From Microvelia longipes (Eukaryota; Arthropoda; Insecta; Hemiptera; Veliidae): a stretch of 64,000 bases of DNA. The position numbers were made by a program, and so were the translations under genes. Positions 49,055-60,124 of the stretch are shown in pieces. How positions within the stretch are numbered: the first letter of the stretch is position 1; the number at the start of each line of letters is the position of its first letter. The notes beneath the pieces are model-generated. The model had not been told where the DNA came from and did not search any database. It saw only the letters and a list, made by a program, of their open reading frames with translations. The DNA lies in assembly GCA_018340805.1 (NCBI GenBank), contig JACMZG010001914.1:8182924-8246923 (forward strand), in the 5' to 3' direction.

Positions 49055-50430
49055 TACTACGAGCAGACAGCGTATTTAACAGCGTATTGCATCATATGCA
49101 ATACGGTCAACTTACTTCACGGTTCTTACAGCGTATTTGTTTAGTCGATCGAGTGAGATTACGTGATAACTGATCCCGCAAAAACATCGCGTCTTATATA
49201 GTGAAGGTTCACTTTTGATTATAAGGAAGTTTAACACAAAATATATATTTAATTAAATTGCGATTTCTTTGCATGATAATAAAGTTACACTAAAAAAAAA
49301 TAATATTAAAAAAATTATTTGATCAAAACCGGTTATATAGAAGTGAAAAAATCGGGTACGGGGTACCTCGGAACTTTTCCTCACCCTTCGGACTCGCTTC
49401 GCTCGTCTTCAGAATAGAATGGTTAACAAATGGCCTTGGGTTTTTAAAATTCGGACTCGCTTCGCTCGTCCTCAGAATAGGATGGTTACGAGTGGCCTAG
49501 AGTTTATGTACTTCGGACTCGCTTCGCTCGTCCTCAGACTAGGATGGTTAGCAAATGGCCTGGGGTTTTTAAACTTCCGAGGTCCCCGTACCCGTATAAA
49601 AAATCATACAAGAACGTTTAACTTCACATAATCTTAAATGAGAAAAAGTTCCTATATTTATTCGGTTTTTTAAATTATTTAAATTTTTGGCGGGAATTTG
49701 TAATATTGACAAATGTAAACAAACTTTTACGTTAAACAAAAGTGTCGCACTAATTAATCATTAAGCTCGCTAATAACTTTTTAACTAATTAGTAGATTTT
49801 GATCGGAGTTTTTTATATTTGTTTGTATTTTTTTGCGGTTCCAACGACGTGTTATATGTCAAAAACACGTGTATACTTTTGGTATTATTAAGCGTCAAAA
49901 TTTTAAATTTCAAAAGTAAATAATTTCAAAATGGCGGCCAATATTAAAACGAAATTTGGAAGATTTGTTTGTTATATTAAGAGGTATATTCCTGCCAAAA
50001 TTCAAGTGTTCGGGTCATTTTTCGATTTTTTTAACATCGTTTTAATTGACAGACATCAAGCTGAAATCGGTTTAGATGGTCCTAAAAACAACTAAAATGG
50101 ATAATTCAAGTGAATTCAAGTGAAATCTCGGGTTGAAATTTTTTGGGTGAAACCAATACTTTTCCTCTATATACCTTCGGTACGAAGGTGAGGAAAAGTA
50201 ATAAAGTGAAATAAAAGTTCGACGAAAAGGTTATCCGTTAAATACGATCGTCTCTAAAGGTACATACAGCGTATCGGGGGATCCATTTAGATTCCATATC
50301 CCTAGTCATAGCGTATGCGATCGGATCCCCTCCGCATGGTTCTTACAGCTAATATTACCGTATTGAGGATCGAATCCAATACGATCCGCGGATCTAGAAG
50401 TATGTGTGAACGTACTAATAGACATACTTA
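49055..50430. mobile_element. Repeat N, copy 1, split by a family C insertion
   Basis: 49055-49348 and 50204-50430 together correspond to the continuous copy at 52260-52770 (ATACGGTCAACT, TTTGTTTAGTCGATCG, AAAAGTTCGACGA-AAGGTTA, GATCCGCGGATCTAGAA). The interruption is element 49349-50203. Confidence 0.8.
49349..50203. mobile_element. Repeat family C, inserted copy with 8-bp TSD
   Basis: 855 bp between two AAGTGAAA words (49341-49348 and 50204-50211), which are single in the empty site at 52550-52580. It starts AATCGGGTACGGGGTACCTC and ends GAGGAAAAGTA. Internally 49385-49575 holds three 59-bp tandem units starting TTCGGACTCGCTTCGCTCGT. It has no transposase. Confidence 0.82.
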
Positions 50431-50439
50431 TCGTATTGA

Positions 50440-51028
50440 AACGAAAGTTGGGGTAAGTTTGGGGTTTGAAAAGGGGTCTGAGACCACTCCTGTGGGCCCT
50501 GAACCCATAGTAGCCATACCGAAAGCTATAGCTAAATGTGTAATTAAAGATTGGCTCTTAACCACCTGCACCACTGGAACAAATCCTCAGCCATGAGGCA
50601 CAGTAAACTTATGTTAAAAGGACCCAGTCCCAAAGTAACTGAGGACCTCCTGAGTCTCAGCAGAAGGGACCTTAGAACAGTAACTGGACTACTGACTGGT
50701 CACTGTCACCTCCGAAAACATCTCCATACCATTGGTATCTTTAAAGATAACCTAGTGTGTAGGCTTTGTGAATCGGAAACTGAAACTGCATCTCACATAC
50801 TTCTAAGATGTGAAGCCCTAGCCTTTCAAAGGTTCACCAACTTTGGTCAGTGGCGTAGCCAGGGGGGGCTGAGGGGGCTTCAGCCCCCCCCCCGAAATTT
50901 TTACATAACCTAAACCCGCAATAAATGTGTAAAAAATAAACCCTATAAAAATATATAAAAATAATAAATTACATAACATATATTTTTAACAATAAACTTA
51001 TAATATAAATATCATAATATATAAAAAA

Positions 51029-51127
<99 letters not shown>

Positions 51128-51370
51128 TTTTAATTTCAGCCCCTCCCAAAATTAAATCCTGGCTACGCCACTGACTTTGGTAGCAGCATTCTCACTAAGT
51201 TTGACTCTACCAATGAATCACTGGTCAAAAAGATCCTAGACCTAGTCCGGGAAAAAGGATTATTCTGACCTGGACCAATTGAGGGGATTGTACAATAGAC
51301 TTCCAGTCGCAGTGCAAATGGGGTCTATCCTCGACTCCAACCCCAATCTTTAATAATAATAAAGTTGGGG
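50440..51370 (+). mobile_element. Non-LTR retrotransposon 3' end with RNase H-type tail, split by a hAT MITE
   Basis: The protein text KGSETTPVGPEPIVAIPKAI, then SRRDLRTVTGLLTGHCHLRK and CRLCESETETASHILLRCEA, is the RNase H and Cys/His tail typical of I/R1/Outcast-like elements. A frameshift lies near 50550, where IKDWLL passes to NHLHHWN in another frame. The ORF is interrupted at 50848 and resumes at 51182 to a TGA near 51267. The 3' UTR ends in (TAA)n at about 51355. The same tail recurs at 62275-62460. Confidence 0.85.
50848..51173. mobile_element. hAT-type MITE, 326 bp, 8-bp TSD
   Basis: Terminal CAGTGGCGTAGCCAGG and inverse CCTGGCTACGCCACTG; exact TSD ACTTTGGT at 50840-50847 and 51174-51181. 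The interior contains a (TA)n expansion at 51029-51123. These are the classical terminal sequences of widespread hAT elements. Confidence 0.95.
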
Positions 51371-51484
51371 TACTTATTTATAACGTAAAGGTATTCACTT
51401 GAACCAAATTTCAACTTAATTGGATCATTTTTTATGGCACATATATTGGTCCTATATATGCCACAGCCAAATTGATTAATGTCG

Positions 51485-51720
51485 TTATAATGCATAATAT
51501 CCAGCTATTTTGCATAATAACTATCACATTTAGTCAAAGTTACAAATAAAGCTTCATTCATCACTTTGTCTTGCTATTATGTATAATATCTAACCTTATT
51601 TGGTCAAAGTAATAAATATAAATTAATTTATCACCTTGACTAGCCATTATGCATATAGCTAACCTTATTGGTCAAAGTGATAATATGCTCATAATAAATA
51701 TATATAAATATCACTTTAAT
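51485..51720. repeat. Tandem repeat of about 70 bp, three diverged units
   Basis: Repeated words TGGTCAAAGT-ATAA, ATCACCTTGACTAGCCATTA and TATGCATA-TATCTAACCTTA. Confidence 0.6.
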
Positions 51721-52207
51721 AGACACCCATAATCAAAGCAAAGTCAAATGGTTACTTAATACTTAGTCCAAGTAAACATAATACTTTTCGTATATACCAA
51801 CGGTATAAATAAAGAAGGAGAAAGAATAAAGTAAAAAGTTAAATTTGTCTAATTAAGATTGTTTTTCCAAACACCTGACTAACAGAGCGCGAGAACAGAT
51901 AACTCTTAACCTTCATAGTCATTAGTCTGTGAACAACTTGCTCTCAGCTCATCTCAACCTTGTTTCTTGAGGTAAGTTTCAATTCCAGTTTGTAATTAAA
52001 TAATATATTATATTTATATTATTTGAGTATGTATTTTTTTTACTTTTCCTCATTTATACCGTAGGTATAGGAAAAGTATTGTGTTTGCACTGAAAATCCG
52101 ATACCAAGATTTCCCCTGAATCATCCGTTTCAGATGTTTCGTGTCTTATTAAACATGTCTCGCATACATACACCTAAGTAAGATCAGGGTATCGTACATT
52201 TCTTGGT

Positions 52208-53115
52208 GGGGTCTCCCATATCCCCTAGCATGGTCTCTCATATCCCCTAGCAGGTACTACGTACATACAGCGTATTTAACAGGTGATCGTATAGCATACG
52301 TATGCAATACGGTCAACTAACTTCACGATTCTTACAACGTATTTGTTTAGTCGATCGTGTTAGATTACGATTACGTGATAACTAATCTCGCAAAAACATG
52401 CCGTCTTTTATGGTGAAGGTTTACTTTTGGTTATAAGGAAGTTTAAAACAAAAAATATATTTAATTAAATTGTTATTTCTTTGCATAATAATAAAGTTAA
52501 ACTAAAAAAAAAAATAATATTACAAAAATTATTTAATCAAAAACGGTAATATTGAAGTGAAATAAAAGTTCGACGAGAAGGTTATCCGTTAAATACGATC
52601 GTCTCGAAAGGTACATACAGCGTATCGGGGGATCCATTTAGATTCCATCTTCCTAGTTCTAGCGTATGCGATCGGATCCCCTCCGCATGGTTCATACAGC
52701 TAATATTACCCTATTGAGAGATCGTATTCTAAACGATCCGCGGATCTAGAAATGTGTGTGAACGTACTAGCACCCTAGCAGGGTCTCTCATATCCTCTAG
52801 CAGGGTATCACATATCCCCTAGCAGGGTCTCTCATATCTAATAGCAGGGTCTCTCATATACCCTAGCAGGGTATCTTATATCCCCTAGCAGGGTATCGCA
52901 TATCCCCTAGCGGATAATCGCATATCCCCTAGCAGGGTCTCTCATATCTAATAGCAGGGTCTCTCATATACCCTAGCAGGGTATCGCATATCCCCTAGCA
53001 GGGTCTCTCATATCCCCTAGCAGGGTCTCTCATATCCCCTAGCAGAGTCTTGCATATCCCCTAGCAGGGTCTTGCATATCCCCCAGGAGGGTCTCTCATA
53101 TCCCCAAGCAAGGTT
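52208..53115. repeat. 22-bp minisatellite split by repeat N
   Basis: Units CATATCCCCTAGCAGGGTCT + CT. Three units lie at 52208-52257 and about fifteen at 52771-53115, with variants GGTATCG and TAATAGCAGGG. The block 52260-52770 interrupts the array. Confidence 0.92.
52260..52770. mobile_element. Repeat N, copy 2, uninterrupted
   Basis: A continuous 0.5-kb copy starting GTACATACAGCGTATTTAAC and ending TGTGTGTGAACGTACTAG. It is rich in CG-containing palindromic words (GATCCGCGGATC). The class is unknown; no transposase or RT is present. Confidence 0.75.
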
Positions 53116-53119
53116 TCGC

Positions 53120-53850
53120 AGACTTCCTGGGGCATTTTGGAAAAACCGTGCTTAGAGTCATATAACTTCAAGTCAACAGCTCTTACTTTGTATTGCTTCA
53201 TCGAGAACAATAAACAAATTAGCTTTTAATTTGTTGAACAATACTTAAAATTACAATGATTCTATACTTCAGGAAGCATAGGGAATGGCAACCTCAAAGA
53301 AGTGAAATATTACAATGCATTCGCCTTTGCATTCAAGAAACACTTGCTTTCAAGTATCAGTTCCTTGTTATCAATTGAGGTTATTTAATAATGAGAATGT
53401 CTTTATTCACGTACCGTGCAATTAACTAAAACATAATTTAAATTGCAAAACATATGACCCCTGTGGCTGTATCCAATAAACACATTTAAACTTGGCACAA
53501 TAATTGTCATGTGACAATAATAGACTGTTTTATAGATACTTTTTTGACCATATTGACCTGAATCATAATCGATTTTTGAAAAATCTGAAATATTACCTAA
53601 TGATTATTAACAAATATCAAAAGACCTGTAATTTATCGCAAATCAAACTTAAGCGGTAACTGGATTCTTGAAATTGCATCGGCTGCTAAATCCCTTTAAA
53701 TTTATATACTACGGCAAGCAATAATCCGCAAACTTTTAACTGTTTTGCGAATTACATGACTTAATTTTAAAAATATCAACGATGTTATGAGGTTAGGGTC
53801 GGTTAAAGGAGGGAGGTTTACTGATCAAAGTGTATATATGTGTATATACA
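53120..53850. other. AT-rich sequence, nothing recognised
   Basis: No coding frame, RNA gene or repeat terminus was identified. Confidence 0.35.
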
Positions 53851-53961
<111 letters not shown>

Positions 53962-53977
53962 TATATTATAGGTCTAT

Positions 53978-54424
53978 ACATATAAGGCGCGGTCGAATAT
54001 CACGGCCTTCTAGAACGTTGGATCACCAACAAACTTTTTTTATAACTTTTTTTTCAAAATTTTCAGTAATTAGCCGGATTTGTGATAAATGAAGCCTATT
54101 TCCGTAATCTGCACGCTCTTTTGGTTAATCTCAAAGAGTATTAACATTCACTCAACGATTTATTTTTAACCTAACTTGGTACATACATAACTACTGTTAG
54201 ACGTCAATGTTACAAATATGACATGTCAAAATATAACACAAAATATTGACGTCTAACAGTAGTTATGTATGTACCACGTTAGATTAAAAATAAATCGTTG
54301 AGTGAATGTAAATACTCTTTGAGATTAACCAAAAGAGTGTGCAGATTACGGAAATAGGCTTCATTTAAGTTTGTTGGTGATCCAACGTTCAAGATGGCCG
54401 TGGATATTCGACCGCGCCTTATAA
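53978..54424. mobile_element. Foldback element in a TA landscape, about 447 bp
   Basis: Ends AAGGCGCGGTCGAATATC and inverse GATATTCGACCGCGCCTT. The arms run nearly perfectly to the centre at about 54228 (GACGTCTAACAGTAGTTATG and inverse). The left arm carries about 50 extra bases near 54025-54080. TATA lies on both sides, and large (TA)n arrays flank it. Confidence 0.9.
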
Positions 54425-54457
54425 AGATAAAAATATGCACTCATACCCACACACAGG

Positions 54458-54731
<274 letters not shown>

Positions 54732-55292
54732 ATATTAGCAGTCACTACAGCTTGTAGTTACTGTAGCGAATCAAATATGTGTGAAAAAAATCCGAGGTGC
54801 CTTGTACCCATATTAATTTCTTATATATTGTAGTTATAATAACTACAATATATAACTCATGTATAGATAAGCACCTACGTATCTAACTATTTGACGACAT
54901 TTACAAGAATACTTGTTCTAATTATGTTAGTTAACAGGAGTGGTCCGAGGCGACGTACTGCTTCGTTCTAAGAATAGTATTGTAAGACCTATTATGTACT
55001 ATGAATTATTAATGATTAAACCAAGATTCAAGTTGACAAGAATAAAGCTTCATATGTAAAAATATGATTAAACCAATGGCGTCATTATTCATTGTCCTGT
55101 TTAACTTATTATTTCAGTGGCGTCAATAATAGCGTCCTGTACTTGCTATTCAAATTTAACATCGAACTTTTGAAAGTTAAATGACGTAGCTTTTTCACAA
55201 ATAATTATGATCATAACGTTTCATAAGAATGTAAATAAAACAATTTAATCAACTCATCAAGGTGATAATATTTTACCTACCTATTAGCATTT

Positions 55293-55677
55293 GGGTACTT
55301 ATTTACTTGGTTCCCAACATTAAGTTGGGACCCAAGTAAATATGGCGATATAGGGCAATTATTCACTTGGGTACCGACAATATATTTACTAAATTATATA
55401 AAAGTATAAGTATAAGAAGTATAAGAAGAAAAAAGTGTTTAAGTTAAATAATTATTTAAAATAAAATAAGGTATTTTATTTATTTTTTATTAGGAAAATT
55501 ACAAAATATTTTTGTTCTCATAGCAAAAAACTTGTAATTTCTTAGAGTCATAACTCCTTTACAAATCGAAACTAAGGGATTTTAATGTAGTTTAGACAGA
55601 CCTCCTAGTTCCTATACCTAAATCCACTCGATTTTTTTCAGATAAATTGAGGTTGGGAACCAAGTAAATAAGTGCCC
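55293..55677. mobile_element. MITE with 26-bp TIRs and 7- to 8-bp TSD
   Basis: Left GGGTACTTATTTACTTGGTT + CCCAAC, right its inverse with one change; flanks AGCATTT at 55286-55292 and 55678-55684. TSD length suggests hAT-like. No ORF. Confidence 0.88.
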
Positions 55678-55699
55678 AGCATTTGTATAAGCAAACTTG

Positions 55700-56425
55700 T
55701 GACACAAGTCTTATACTTATAATTTTACCACATTTCATAATTTTTTTAAATGTTCGCTGTCATTATTGCGGGTTAATGACGTCATAAAAAAAATATGTTT
55801 CGAATAGCACAACTACAGCGGTAGACTAATAATTTTACTAAATATCACCTTTTTAGTATAAATACACTATAGGAGCTACAATGATAAAAGACAAACAGAC
55901 ACACATAGAGACAGAATGCTTTGTGAAAACCACTCAGGAAGTCTAAAAACACCGGAAACGGATCACGATTAAGTACACGGATTCGGATTATTTTGCAAAC
56001 TCAATACTTGTCTGCTATGTATTTAATTTAGTAATAATAGAAAATTAACTCGTAATATGCAATATGTTAGAAATTTATAAGGGGATTCAATTCGATGTAA
56101 ACAAACCAAACGCATGCAGAGGTTATAACCTGACGTTTTTATGTGTGACGTCATTGCAGGAATAGGTATAGGCGGTCAACATTGAAAATTTATTCCTGCA
56201 ATGACGTCAATTCCGGACTATAGCCTAACATGTCAAAAAAATTGATTTCATTCATAAAAACCTCCAATTGAATCACCTTATAAACTCTATCAGCTTGCGT
56301 AATATGTACATTTTATAGTAATGATATTTCAACTATATAGTCTCTATCGACAAGTTGTTATGTTGATAAAATGTAGACAAAGGATATAAAATTTCCTATA
56401 TACCTACTGCATAAATGAGGAAAAG
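55700..56425. repeat. Repeat family C, right part, interrupted by a foldback
   Basis: Contains TCATTATTGCGGGTTAATGA + CGTCA, ATAAATACACTATAGGAGCT and the end TATATACCTACTGCATAAAT + GAGGAAAAGT. It is interrupted near 56015-56340. Confidence 0.7.
56075..56283. mobile_element. Foldback MITE, 209 bp
   Basis: Terminal TTATAAGGGGATTCAATT with inverse AATTGAATCACCTTATAA; the centre is TGACGTCATTGCAGGAATA / TATTCCTGCAATGACGTCA. It sits within the family C copy. Confidence 0.85.
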
Positions 56426-56429
56426 TAAA

Positions 56430-56810
56430 CATTAATCTATACATGTATCATTGCAAAAGAAATCCCGTATTAAAAAATTAAACTATACATGTATCGTTGC
56501 AAAGGCAATACTATTAAAGAATAAATCTATACATGTATCGTTGCAAAAGCAATACCGTATTAAAGAATTAATCTATACATGTATCGTTGCAAAAGCAATA
56601 CCGTATTAAAGAATTAAACTATACATGTATCGTTGCAAAAGCAATACCGTTTAAGATTTAATCTATGCATGTATCGTTGCAAAAGCAATACCGTATTTAA
56701 GAATTAATCTATGCATGTATCGTTGCAAAAGCAATACCGTAATAAAGAATTAATCTTTACATGTATCGATGCAAGGGTCATACTCTATGAAAAACTTAAT
56801 CTATACACAT
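56430..56810. repeat. 46-bp minisatellite, about eight units
   Basis: Units of ACATGTATCGTTGCAAAAGC + AATACCGTATTAAAGAATTAATCTAT. The last two units diverge (GATGCAAGGGTCATAC). Confidence 0.93.
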
Positions 56811-57157
56811 ATGGATGCAAGGGTCATACACATTCAGTCTATTGAGGACATAAGATCGTTTGATGAGATGCGGCGCCTGTGAGAGTGCATTTTCCGCCTA
56901 GCACTTAGACCCCGTGTCAGACAAAAACACAGTCTGGTCTCAGTTCATGTAAACACATCAAATGAAGTTAAACAAAGACAAACTTGGATGCAAGAGAGGT
57001 GGAAATTCAACATGGCTCCTCCAAATGGTTAATGAATACAATGGTTGACCCACGAAACTGTAATGTATGACGTCATAGTATCTACTAAATCTAAGAGTAA
57101 TGAGCCTGTACGTACTTTTTACATAAATGCATTTTCTTACTTTGTATACATGCACAC

Positions 57158-57292
<135 letters not shown>

Positions 57293-58070
57293 TAAACGCT
57301 TCTAGCTTATGGTCTCGAAATAGCTAATATTTGGTGGGACACTAGAAGTACATTATATCACTGTACTAGATGTACATTGTACATTATAAAGTTCTCTTTG
57401 CGTAAGAAATCTGCGGATCAAAATTTAAGGATTGACACTGTTATTTTAAGTTGCCTCACACAATTTTTTAACCTTCTTTTTCGTTTGAAGTACAAGTGTG
57501 GCTCCGATAAAAAAGCAAGCTTGTCAGCTCATATTTCTTTGAAAATTCGCTAAAAACCTCAGTAAAGGGGTATTGGAATTTGGTGCCTTGACTGAAAACT
57601 TTGGTTTTGAGGGAAGATGTCCGTCATAAAAAAGTCACTCGACTGATTATTTATGATAGAGACTTTTTCTCTTATCTTTTACCAAAAATGTTTTATGTGG
57701 AATAATTTACTCGAAGGAACTAGTGGCATTTACTACTAGTAGCACCCAGTTCTAGAAGATATGTTGTCATCTGCTGACAAATCTGCCCATCTACACTTAA
57801 AAATCCTTTGTAAAAGTTCTGTTATTGTGTTATTATTTATTTTTAATACAAATTTATTACACATAAGTATGGTTTATGATTGATTTTATAAGTGTTTTTC
57901 ATGAGTATTTACCAATTTTACTAGATCAGAGTTAAGACCGATATGATCATAGAAAACGGAAAATAGACTAAAAATAAGATAAAAAAAACCCAGAAAATGT
58001 TTACCTACGTCATGAAGGTAACTTACGCCAGGCGTTCAAAGTCCACCGTATTCAAGTAGCCTTAGTCTGC

Positions 58071-58359
58071 TGCGCATGCGCCATACCTCTCTCCCACCTG
58101 TTGATCATACTGAAACTTCACTCAACTCAGTACAAAATCCGTCCTCAAAAACTTGTGTTCACGACAATTCAGAACTTAAGTATTTTTCTTTTCCGCATTT
58201 CAATTGACATTACAACATATAATAGTAGTTAGTGAAACATGTCATCAACATATTTATAGTGTTAGTGAACTTTTATAGTGAAAAATAGTGCCTAAAAGGA
58301 GAAAATATAGAGTATTATCGAATTTCTAGTTGAAGATTTGACTGGTCCTGCCCTGCATT
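58071..58359 (+). promoter_or_regulatory. Candidate promoter and non-coding first exon
   Basis: TGCTGCGCATGCGCC at 58068-58082 contains the palindromic NRF-1-type site. About 50 bases on, ACTCAGTAC (58125-58133) fits an arthropod initiator. 58351-58359 is followed by a consensus donor GTAAGT at 58360. No long frame lies between, so it would be a 5'-UTR exon of a + strand gene continuing beyond the window. The stretch is free of recognised repeats. Inference only. Confidence 0.35.
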
Positions 58360-58995
58360 GTAAGTATAACCTTATTCAGGTCTTCCTACGTTTATTCTTC
58401 TATGTTAATTTATTTGTCTTGACTTTTTATCCATTTAAATCATCTGATTAATTATCGTATGATAATTCTTATTCTGTTGCAAACCACCTGTTGCGGAGGT
58501 GGAATTAGTGTTCAAAACATAACTTATTAACGAGTTAAATTTATGATACCAGTTATAACTTTTATCATTAATTTGATAATAAATTATGTATTAGATTATG
58601 TAAAATGTTTTCCTATATATAACTAGTGATATATATATCAAGTATAAACATAGATATATATATATATATAATGTATATTTAAAAATATCATAGTTTTCTA
58701 TAATTAAAGTGCCTACATTAAAAAGTACAATTTCGCGTATGTGTAACGGTATTCATAATTTTAACTACATGTAAACATTATTTTCTAAAATATTTGTTAT
58801 ATGCTTATACTTTCTTTCGATTCTTGTACCCTAGTCATAATTAGACGATTATCAATGATCTTATTATTATAAAGTTATTATTATTAGCATGTAATTAAAA
58901 TTTATTTCACAATGATGACTAAGCAATATCTCTGAGTTTAAATTACAATAAACTAATCAGTTATTTGACGCGACCGTTTAGCGAATTTTACAAAG

Positions 58996-59121
<126 letters not shown>

Positions 59122-59369
59122 TTAAGTAGTAATGACAAACTGATACAGGACAACCATGTTTGCGAAGAGGTCCCTTGTGCTGAACCTGCGTAGTGGCCAA
59201 GTATATGAAGCCCTCTTTTTTCAATAATATTGAATTATATATTATAGTTATTGTTTTATATTTGGTTTTGATTATAAAAACAGACTACGTTCTTCACCAG
59301 GTTATAAATACAAGTACCCTAACGCAATCTTTAGAAATAATTTTGTATGAATACTAAATAAGAATAGTC

Positions 59370-59525
59370 TGCCGCTGTGGATGTGATTCTATAAGCACTA
59401 GACTTCAGCACCGGAGGTCCATGGTTCATAACCCGTTCTATGCTCTTAGTTTTTATAAATAGTACTTTGTTAAAAAATTATAACACTAACTTTAATTCAT
59501 TAATAAATTAAGCATAGTAGATGCG
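59370..59525 (+). mobile_element. tRNA-derived SINE, + orientation, diverged
   Basis: GCCGCTGTGGATGTGATTCT, then ACTTCAGCACCGGAGGTCCA and TGGTTCATAACCC (B box), then TATGCTCTTAG. It matches the family at 19991-20222 in reverse. Confidence 0.65.
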
Positions 59526-59769
59526 ACATATCTAAAACAGTTCCTGTTGAGTAAACACCCGGATGTGTTCACTATATGGACAACAAAGCCCTATAAAGGA
59601 GCATTAATTTTTATAAAATAATGCCTCTTTATTAGCACTTTTATTGTTATTGCGAGTCATTATTTTTACAATTTTATCATATTTTTTAATTACTTTATTT
59701 AAAATTTTTAATTTCTTAATTATTATATAGTTAGATACTACCGAGTTTTCCAAAACATGAATAGTTGAC

Positions 59770-60077
59770 ACAATATAATTGTGCGAGAGATGCTCAATGC
59801 AATGCTACATCTGTTCCATCATTCGACATTCGTCATCATTGATGTGTCGAATGATTCTCATTATATTCTTCGGAATTATTTGGAGATCAGAGTAAGTTCA
59901 GGCTCTGAACTCATCAGGCGCCCTGATGAGTTAGACGTAATGAAACAGAGTGGGATATGACATTATGTCGAGCCATCAATGATGACGAATATCGAATGAT
60001 GGAACAGTTGCCAGATGTAGCATTGCATTTTGCTTGTTAGTTTTCCTAGGTGTCTCTCGCACAATTATATTGTGTTA
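59770..60077. mobile_element. Foldback MITE, about 308 bp
   Basis: Termini ACACAATATAATTGTGCGAG + AGA and the inverse. Inner arms contain GCAATGCTACATCTG and CCATCATTCGA-ATTCGTCATCAT. The centre is the palindrome CTCATCAGGCGCCCTGATGAG with its neighbours (59910-59930). Confidence 0.85.
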
Positions 60078-60124
60078 TAATTATTAATTTAATTTTTTTC
60101 ATTATTACTCAGTGTGAACTAATT

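Noticed and set aside
59911..59950. Hammerhead ribozyme-like core CTGATGAG followed by GAAAC
   Set aside because: The CTGATGA and GAAA parts and a weak 4-bp stem II are present. But CTGATGAG is simply one half of the palindrome CTCATCAGG-CGC-CCTGATGAG at the centre of a foldback, and stem I and the cleavage triplet cannot be formed.
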